A program made the translations under genes and the position numbers. From Aquatica leii (lineage: Eukaryota > Arthropoda > Insecta > Coleoptera > Lampyridae), in assembly GCA_035610365.1 (NCBI GenBank), contig CM069435.1, positions 87,887,389 through 87,951,388 on the forward strand: a stretch of DNA of 64,000 nucleotides. The letters are read 5' to 3'. Shown here piece after piece: positions 57,276 to 64,000 of the stretch. The notes under the pieces were generated by a model. The model saw only the letters and a program-made list of their open reading frames with translations. It had not been told where the DNA came from and made no database searches. Within the stretch, counting starts at the first letter, position 1; each line of letters opens with the position of its first letter.

Positions 57276-60200
57276 TGGACACTCATCTTGCATCTCTTTT
57301 TAAGGGGATATTTGCACGCTACAGTTTTTTGTGTGGCGAACTATTCAACTAATGTTCTAAGATTACTCATCTACATGGCAACAACTGTTACATGTAACCA
57401 CTTTAAATACTTACAATGTTGCCGCTAGTACAATTTTTTTATACAATGCAACATAAAAATTGTTTTATTGCTGACGCAAATCTTTAATTTTTTTGAAATA
57501 TTGAAATTAAAGCAATTACATTTGGCAACAACGTAAACGAAATTACTAGTGTTTACGCAAAACAAACGATTTGATCTGAAATGTAACTAACAATCTAGCA
57601 ACTTAAACGATGTACAGCGAAATGTAATTAATTAGTTAAAGTGTTACTAAATGATATTTAGGTACAGTTAATTTAAAATTAGTATGTTTGTAAGAGTTAA
57701 ATTTGTAATTATATTACGCAGCAGTCTGATATTCACTTAATAAGCTATTAATTTTTAGAGATAGGTAAACAAATTCGTCAAAATAGTGATTTTTGTATGT
57801 TATTACGGTTACTTAATATCGCTTTTTTACAAGTTATAGTAAGTTATTTACTAATTATACCTAGATTACAGTAAAATACATAGTTTTATTTACCTTCTAC
57901 AGTTAATTTCAAGCTTATAATATTTATACTTTTTAAAATAACTCTACCTCAAAACCTTATATTTTTTGGCTAATTTTTCAATATGGACGATTGCTGTAAT
58001 ATCACCTTAACAAGCGCAGTTAATTAATCTACTAATTTTTTAAATTTGTTTTGGTCGTACAAAAGAATGAGGTTAAGGGGTAAGTCTAAGGATCCCTAAC
58101 TGAAATATTAGCTGTTTATAAAAATGAAGCCAAAATCGACCATTTGTAAGGCACGCAAAATGTTATTATTGGTCAGTTCAACAATAATTGTGTTAGCAAC
58201 ATTACCATTTTGTAGGTATCTTTCAAACTACTATTAAAAATGGCATTAACTATATTTATACGTTTCTTTAATAAATAGTTTGTGATATACCCACAAGATG
58301 GCAATCATCAATATATGTTGTTGTAATTTGGTTAACCAATAGCAGAACAACATTTTACCTACTCTGCAAATGTCCGATTTTGCCTTCACTTTTAATGCAT
58401 TATTTAGTTCAGTGCGTAGGGGATGTAGGGGTAAACATCTTTGAATAACTCAAGCATATGACGTTAGTTTAACCTTAATTGATTTAACATCGTTTTTAGA
58501 TGAAAACTGCTCGACAACTGTCTTGATAAATAGACTGCGTTTTTAAATGCTTTGTTGTTTTTGATTTTACAGCCTACTTTAATAAGTCATGTGGTAGCTT
58601 GTATTTAGAGTGTGTTTTTTAGACATATTTATTTAATTTGTTAACAACATATAACTCCATTTATTAATGGTCAACTTTGAATAAAATCGGAAAACACAGC
58701 CTACTTATTGCCTTTTGTTAATGTATGTTGATTAATTTTTAATTTGCTGCTGTCGCAAAAGCTTTTTATTATTGTTTCGTTTCTAATCTAGTTTAATGTT
58801 GTTGTAAACAAAACGGCGACGATATAACAGAAGTTACACGTCCATTTATCTTACAGTAACGGCCGTAAACTTCAGGGAAGAAAAATTAGATCGACGCCGC
58901 TTATGACAAATATTCTCCAAATTCTTCACACCAAGGAAAATTACAACCAAAAACGACTTTTTTTTATAACTAACGTTCAGAAAATATGCTTTTTATTTAT
59001 TGCGTAACATTTTAAGATAAGAATTTGTTTTTGCACCTTGAAATGTCTAAAGGCTTTAGTTCAATATTAGGACACGACAAATTGTTTTCGTTTTTAAGAA
59101 ATCGCGAGCCAGTGCCAGTCTGTCAGTCTCCGTCGAGTCGCAAGCCTCATACAAAAAAATTGATTATACGTGACGTCAAACCCAAAATTCATAAAAAATC
59201 AAGTCACTTTAGAATTTATTCACTCGCGATTTTTTTCTATTTGCACGGTACATCTCTAATGAATTATCGATTTTTTATGTCCAATGATTTAACCTTTTTG
59301 TACGCATCTGCGGGTGTAATAAAAATAGGTCGCGCCGAAAGTAATAAAATATAAAAGGACTGCTAAAAAAGATAAAGCTAAATAATATTTAAATTCTCTA
59401 CACTGATGTGTTTTTGTTTACACGCACGTCGTTTTTTTTTTAAATTATTTGTCATAATTCATTTAGGGTGCGTGTTCGATACTATTTTGTTTTGTTCAAT
59501 AATATCTAAATGCTTGGACACACTTATATCAAAATATAAAGAAAGCGCGTATTTATCGATAATAGGTAGAAATAACTGTCGTGAGCTAGATTTTTTATGC
59601 TACAGACTAACCAAATTTATTAATTTTTTGATATAGAAGTATGTTGTATGATTTGAAAACGTCACTTTTAATCGTAGTTTACCTAAACAGCTTAAATTTT
59701 TTTAGGCACAGCGTACTATTGCATTTGATATATAATTTTTGCTTCACAGCTTACTGCAAATGTAATGAAAATTTTGCAAGTGCTTAACATAGAATACACG
59801 TTTTTTTTGTTTTTGCATTAAAACTTTAATTTTTTAAGTTTTAATACAATGAATTTTTGATTTTTTTAATTTTCGTATTTGTTTTAAAAGATCAAAAAAA
59901 AAACTTTATCGTTGCCATTTTTTAAGGTTTACAAAATGGCGTTTTTTTTATATGGTCACAAGAAGAAAAACAACCTGTTACGGTAGAATTTTTGATTAAA
60001 AATGTTACGATGTATTACTTAATATAGTTCTTAAGACAAAAATAAGGGAGAAATGAGCTTTAATATTTTCTTGCTCTTTAATCTAATAGGCGTTGAAACA
60101 ATTGCAATATTTCTATTTCAGCTGTCACTTCATTCTTGAAAATGTTGTAGGTTATTTTGAAGTTGTATTTGTTGTCGTAATAAGAATTTGAAGTGCGTTG

Positions 60201-60540
60201 TCTTGTCGTTATTAATATTACTCATTCGTTAGTTTATTGTTTTGTGTTTTTGTATAATTTATTTGTTACTTTTACGATAGAAAGAGGAAGTTTCGCAAAC
60301 GAAAAAATTGATATGATTTATTACATCTTTTGCTACAAAAATTGTGTAGCTGCTGAAGAGATATATTTATCTAATTTAATTTAAGAATCCTGTTTTATCT
60401 CATAAAAAACAACCCAACGAAGAAAAAACGAATACTGTTCTACTATCTGTCCTTGAAAATCCTGAAATATCTACAAGACTAATTGAGTGTCAGATGAGAT
60501 ATCTAGATTTATAACCCAGTTTATGTTGTCAGAGTCTATC
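57276..60540. other. AT-rich stretch with no recognised gene
   Basis: A 109-codon frame at 59025-59354 and a 76-codon frame at 59406-59636 have no recognisable motif and no supporting splice or promoter context. Homopolymer runs are frequent. Confidence 0.4.
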
Positions 60541-60549
60541 TGGTGACGA

Positions 60550-61191
60550 GAGAAGGCGATCGGTTTTTTTGCGAATGGTATACCTGAAAATCCCAAAAAT
60601 AATCAAAATTTTCTTTTTAAAGGAATTTGGACTGATGAAAGCATGATAACCTACAATGATATTTTCAATCGGCGTAACAAGCATCATTGGGCAATAGACA
60701 ATCCTCATTTAAAAAAATCAGCACTAACATCGATATGGTTTTAATATGTGGATAGGCATTTTTGATGGCGGAATAATAGAGCCTTTACCACAACAATTTA
60801 AATTTCTAAAGGTATCTTAACTTTCTGCAAACTAATTTGAACAATGTCTTAGATAAATTACCTCTAGCAATCGTTAACAACTTGTTTCAACAAGATGGGG
60901 TACCAGCGCATAATTTAAGAAATGTACGTGAGTATTTGTCAAAACGGATTGAAGTGAAGCAGCTTAGCCAGTTCAAGCACCGAATTTGAATTCGTTAGAT
61001 TTTTTCCTGTGGGTTTATGTAAAAACCAAGTGTATGACGCAACTATTGAAGATGAAGAGCATTTATTGGCATTGGTTATATTATCAGTTAATACAATCTC
61101 ATCAGAAATGTTAGACCATGTTTTAAAATCTACTGTAAAGAGAGCATACTTGTGTCTAGAAAATAATGGCAACCTATTTGAACACTCGTAA
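60550..61191 (+). pseudogene. Mariner-like (DDE/D) transposase remnant, third copy
   Basis: FCEWYT at about 60570 is followed by GIWTDESMITYNDIFNRRNK, the W-T-D-E block with the first catalytic aspartate, then HHWAIDNPHLKKSALTSIW. After stops, a shifted frame covers the F-Q-Q-D-G-x-P-A-H block (60884-60912, TTTCAACAAGATGGGGTACC), so the second aspartate codon is still present. The C-terminal part (61009-61191) reads YDATIEDEEHLLALVILSVN and ends in FEHS. It matches the C-terminal frame at 2-217 in length and ending (FEHM). N-terminal DNA-binding part missing. Confidence 0.75.
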
Positions 61192-62622
61192 TAACTTTTT
61201 GGCATTTGGTTTCAACGCTTACTAGATTAAGCAGTAATAAAATATTAAAACTTGTTTTTCTTATTTATGGCTTAAGAACCACAATGTGTGATGCATCGTT
61301 GAATTTTTAATAGAAAGGATCTACCTAATACAGGGAGTTTCCATTTTTGTTTCCATATAATAAAATTAAGTTGATGAATCGTCGGATAATAAAATTTAAG
61401 TCGCCATTTTGTAGAACTTAAAAAGCGGCAATGACACACACCTGTTTTTGTTTTTTTTTTTAATCCTTTAAAACAAATACGAAAATTGGAAAAATCAAAC
61501 ATTCAAAAAATTTAACTTTTTTTTTAATCGTCAGTTTTAACGTGACAACTTAATTTGATTCAACTTTGCTATTACTATTTTTTTATGCGTTATTGTGATT
61601 TGTTTTGTTTTGTTCAATTGTTAACAGCCATCTTTGTCTGTAGAAAATATATTTTTTAGTTCTTGTTATTTTCGTTTTGTGTTTACAAATAAGCTTCATT
61701 ACTCATTTTATATCAGGTTAAAAATCACCAGAAGCTATGAAATCTTAGTAAAACCTAAAACCAAAGCAAAATTTTAAATTCAAGGAAAAAACATGATCAA
61801 ATGTAATAAAATTAAGTAAAAAAGCTGCATCGAGGGTGAATAAAGAGGATTTCGGTTATAAATTCTTGATTGGTTAACGTTATAAAGAATTTTTACTCGC
61901 ACATTTTCTACTGAAAATCCCAGGCCGTTTTGTATCTCTTTCATCGCAAAGAAAAAGTAAAAAAGCTTAATTTGGTTCTGAGTAGGCGGATTTAGTTCCT
62001 TATCGTGTATATCTTCTCTGATTAATTGAATTTTATTAATGACAGTTGCAATGAAATTGAACCTCACGGTTTCATTCATCGAAATGATGAAAAAGAATTT
62101 GTTAACGCGTTATAGATAAGCAAACGTCCGGGCGTTGATGTAAACGTTGAAGTTTTTGCCCCCGGGGATGGATCGATAGCAGATAAGAGAGAGATGCTTT
62201 CGGGTTGCATTTGTATTTCTTAACACGTTGAAAACTGTACGCAACGGCGGTTTTCTCGTTTTTCTTTGGTTGTTGTAACCGTTAAGCAAATTGACACTTA
62301 ACCTCGATTATCCGATGCATATCTAACCTCGTTTGTTGTTAATTAAAAACTTTTATGAAACACCAATTTAGACTTGTGTTATTAGAAACAAGTAATAATT
62401 TGCTACGATTATTATTTAACAATTTTAAAGCTAAAACAATTTAAGATTATATTTAAAAAAATTAACGTTGTTATTGGCTTTTGATTGGGAGTGGTCATAA
62501 GTCATAGAACACATATGTGATAGAGTATCTCAAAAAATATCAATTTTTATGACTTATTATTATGTTAATATATAAATTATTTTTATATTTTGCAATATCA
62601 AATTTTCGTACAATACATTAGG
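61192..62622. other. AT-rich stretch with no recognised gene
   Basis: A 99-codon minus-strand frame (61780-62079) has no motif. 62100-62280 is slightly GC-richer (GTCCGGGCG, TTGCCCCCGGGGATGG) without other signals. Confidence 0.4.
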
Positions 62623-62635
62623 TACACCCTGTATA
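62623..62635 (+). mobile_element. Mariner-like right terminus motif
   Basis: TACACCCTGTATA is the same terminal motif as at 640-651. It might be the right end of the third mariner-like copy or of an unrelated nonautonomous element. Confidence 0.35.
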
Positions 62636-62689
62636 CGAAAGTTTCTTATTGTAACTGGTTTCGGTTTGCTTGATTGTTTTTAAAGACGT

Positions 62690-63060
62690 ATCGATTTGCG
62701 TTACAATAATTATGCGCGTCGCAACGATACAAAGTTCTAAATGTAAATTAGTTTTAAGACGGCTGTCAATAGCAATGTACCAGAGCGACGCGTAATACCT
62801 ACCACAAATTTCCCAACGACGTAACTTATTACGAAACGTCTTGTCGCACCTGTCTGTAACGACAAAGCAAATTGCGTAACATTAATTTTCGTGCGAACCA
62901 CAACGATTTCGTTATTTTCTTGGGAATTCTTGCAGATAGTGGATCGCGTTAACTGAAGTGTAAGTAAGGCAGTTACGCGGTTAAAACAAAACAAAAATGG
63001 TTGTTAGTACTTTAACAAGTTTAAATAAAAGGAAGTGTTTAATTGATGTCTAGTGAGATA
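62690..63060 (+). promoter_or_regulatory. CpG-rich block upstream of a candidate first exon
   Basis: About 16 CG dinucleotides occur in 200 bases (62761-62960), far above the surroundings. It ends about 70 bases before the candidate start codon at 63072. The position and composition fit a promoter, but no TATA box, initiator or transcript evidence is available. Confidence 0.3.
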
Positions 63061-63071
63061 ACTTCAGAGCC

Positions 63072-63146
63072 ATGATGAACAATGTGGGCTGCTTTTTCAA
63101 GGTCTCTAGAAGTACTGATCGCCTTCTTCGAGTATTACACAGCAAG
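63072..63146 (+). CDS. Candidate 25-codon first coding exon (unidentified protein)
   Basis: From GCC-ATG-ATG a 75-base frame encodes MMNNVGCFFKVSRSTDRLLR then VLHSK, and ends exactly before GTAACG, giving AAG|GTAAC, a good splice donor, in phase 0. An in-frame TGA at 63054-63056 lies upstream, so the ATG is the first possible start. The start context (GAGCCATGA) is favourable, and codon use is mixed, unlike the AT-driven frames nearby. The next exon would lie outside the window. I do not recognise the protein. If real, the window would hold the promoter and start of a host gene with a large first intron. Confidence 0.3.
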
Positions 63147-63149
63147 GTA

Positions 63150-64000
63150 ACGAAGACGCACCAGAGCACAAACTTTCGCTTGCACCCCCCGATGAACTAA
63201 CCAAATTCGTTTTGTAATCACTTTTGCACTTTTACTCGCTTAAGGGTATTTTAGAAATTCTTTGTCTTTTTCCATCTGAAACCACAGTAGGCTACGCACC
63301 AACCAAGATTTTTTGTTTTAAATTATATGAGTAGTGGCCAACACTCGCTAAATTTTATCGTTTCTTTTTGTATCAAAATCTTTACTAATTTTATTGTTCT
63401 GTTGCAGGTGAGTTGCGTTTACCAATTACAGCTTAGGAAAGGTATGCAAAATGCGTACGACAAAATGGTCACAAACAACGCCAACGCTGTTAGTAAGTCA
63501 CAGTTACAATGTTTTTTTATTATTTTGCGAGAATGTGTAGTTTCGGCTCAATGAATTTGTAGGTTGTACGTCGACATCTGTTGATACCAATAATTGGGTT
63601 TTGTTGCAACTGTTGCGAGCTTGTGGTATTGTTTTGCGTCTTCCATTTCGATTTCGAGCAAACGTCGAATCCAATATATCACCGGGGAGATGATACTTGT
63701 TCAATTAACGTTCTTTTTGTCCGTTTACGTTCGAACGAGCACGAATTACAATTTAATTTGTTTTTTTCCGTGTAGGTAATATTTTTTGTACATTTAGGGT
63801 CAACAGCATTTTCTGTTCAAGTAATTCGAGTGTTTTTTTTAAGCCGTTTGATCTATTTTTTCAAGTGCAAATCAAACACAAGAAGAAAAAATATTTTACC
63901 GGGAGTGGCCGTAGGTAAAGATTGAGATGAAAAATAGTTTTAAAAACTGTAGACATTTATTTTAATACAGCGCTTAAGCAACGAATATGAGAGCTATGTT
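63150..64000. other. Noncoding stretch, possibly intronic
   Basis: A polypyrimidine tract and TGTTGCAG at 63400-63408 look like a splice acceptor, followed by a 33-base segment and GGTATGC. This would be a micro-exon at best. No frame here is recognisable. Confidence 0.3.

Noticed and set aside
59025-59354. 109-codon plus-strand frame
   Set aside because: No recognisable domain, no splice or promoter context. Random frames of this length are expected in 64 kb.
1-64000. tRNA, rRNA, CRISPR array, bacterial operon or phage-like module
   Set aside because: No cloverleaf, no rRNA signature and no regularly spaced short repeats. Gene structure and mobile elements are animal-type, so ribosome-binding sites and operons do not apply.

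Overview
The window looks like AT-rich nuclear DNA from an animal, most likely an insect. The evidence is the mix of decayed mobile elements: mariner-like and Tc1-like transposases, a Ty3/gypsy polyprotein, a LINE with an RNase H domain, and several Penelope-like elements (PLEs) with GIY-YIG ends, all riddled with stops and frameshifts. A beetle-like genome would fit, but the sequence alone does not prove the order. I find no intact host gene, tRNA, rRNA, CRISPR array or bacterial-type gene. Most long stretches contain no long reading frame.

Layout. 1-651: tail of a mariner-like element. 663-4330 (minus): broken Ty3/gypsy pol with protease, RT, RNase H and integrase pieces. 4.3-8.4 kb: AT-rich, nothing recognised. 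8.45-9.2 kb: a foldback element followed at once by a PLE 3' end. 9.2-15.5 kb: mostly featureless, with a 108-base hairpin (10.88 kb), a GATA-site cluster (11.84 kb) and a CpG-rich block (13.2 kb). 15.6-16.2 kb (minus): second mariner-like transposase remnant. 17.3-24.9 kb: a nested retroelement block with PLE copy A (minus, carrying its own insertion), a LINE (minus), and PLE copy C, whose N-terminal part is inverted against its C-terminal part. 27.2 kb: another PLE 3' end. 28.1-34.6 kb: a degenerate satellite of about 270-bp units, each with a short palindrome. 35.6-39.1 kb: a decayed LTR-type element with a primer-binding site on the minus strand. 42.1-46.3 kb: assorted direct repeats, including a perfect 82-bp tandem duplication. 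46.9-53.7 kb: a second satellite family in two separated arrays, with a Tc1 remnant, PLE copy B (also carrying an insertion) and a tandem duplication between them. 55.8-57.3 kb: degenerate repeats and two MITE-like elements. 60.5-61.2 kb: third mariner-like remnant. 62.7-63.15 kb: a CpG-rich block followed by a 25-codon candidate first coding exon, the only hint of a host gene.

How the parts relate. The elements are nested and dead, so they do not work together as a system. The PLE family is the most coherent story. At least five copies of its 3' region share a compact motif built like a hammerhead ribozyme core (CTGATGA, a hairpin, then GAAAC), but with one extra A after the first box. One copy has an inverted copy of the 3' terminal sequence just before its N-terminal coding region. 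Two PLE copies were hit by the same unidentified 1.3-1.5 kb repeat. All coordinates of decayed elements are approximate, since they were set by reading and not by alignment.
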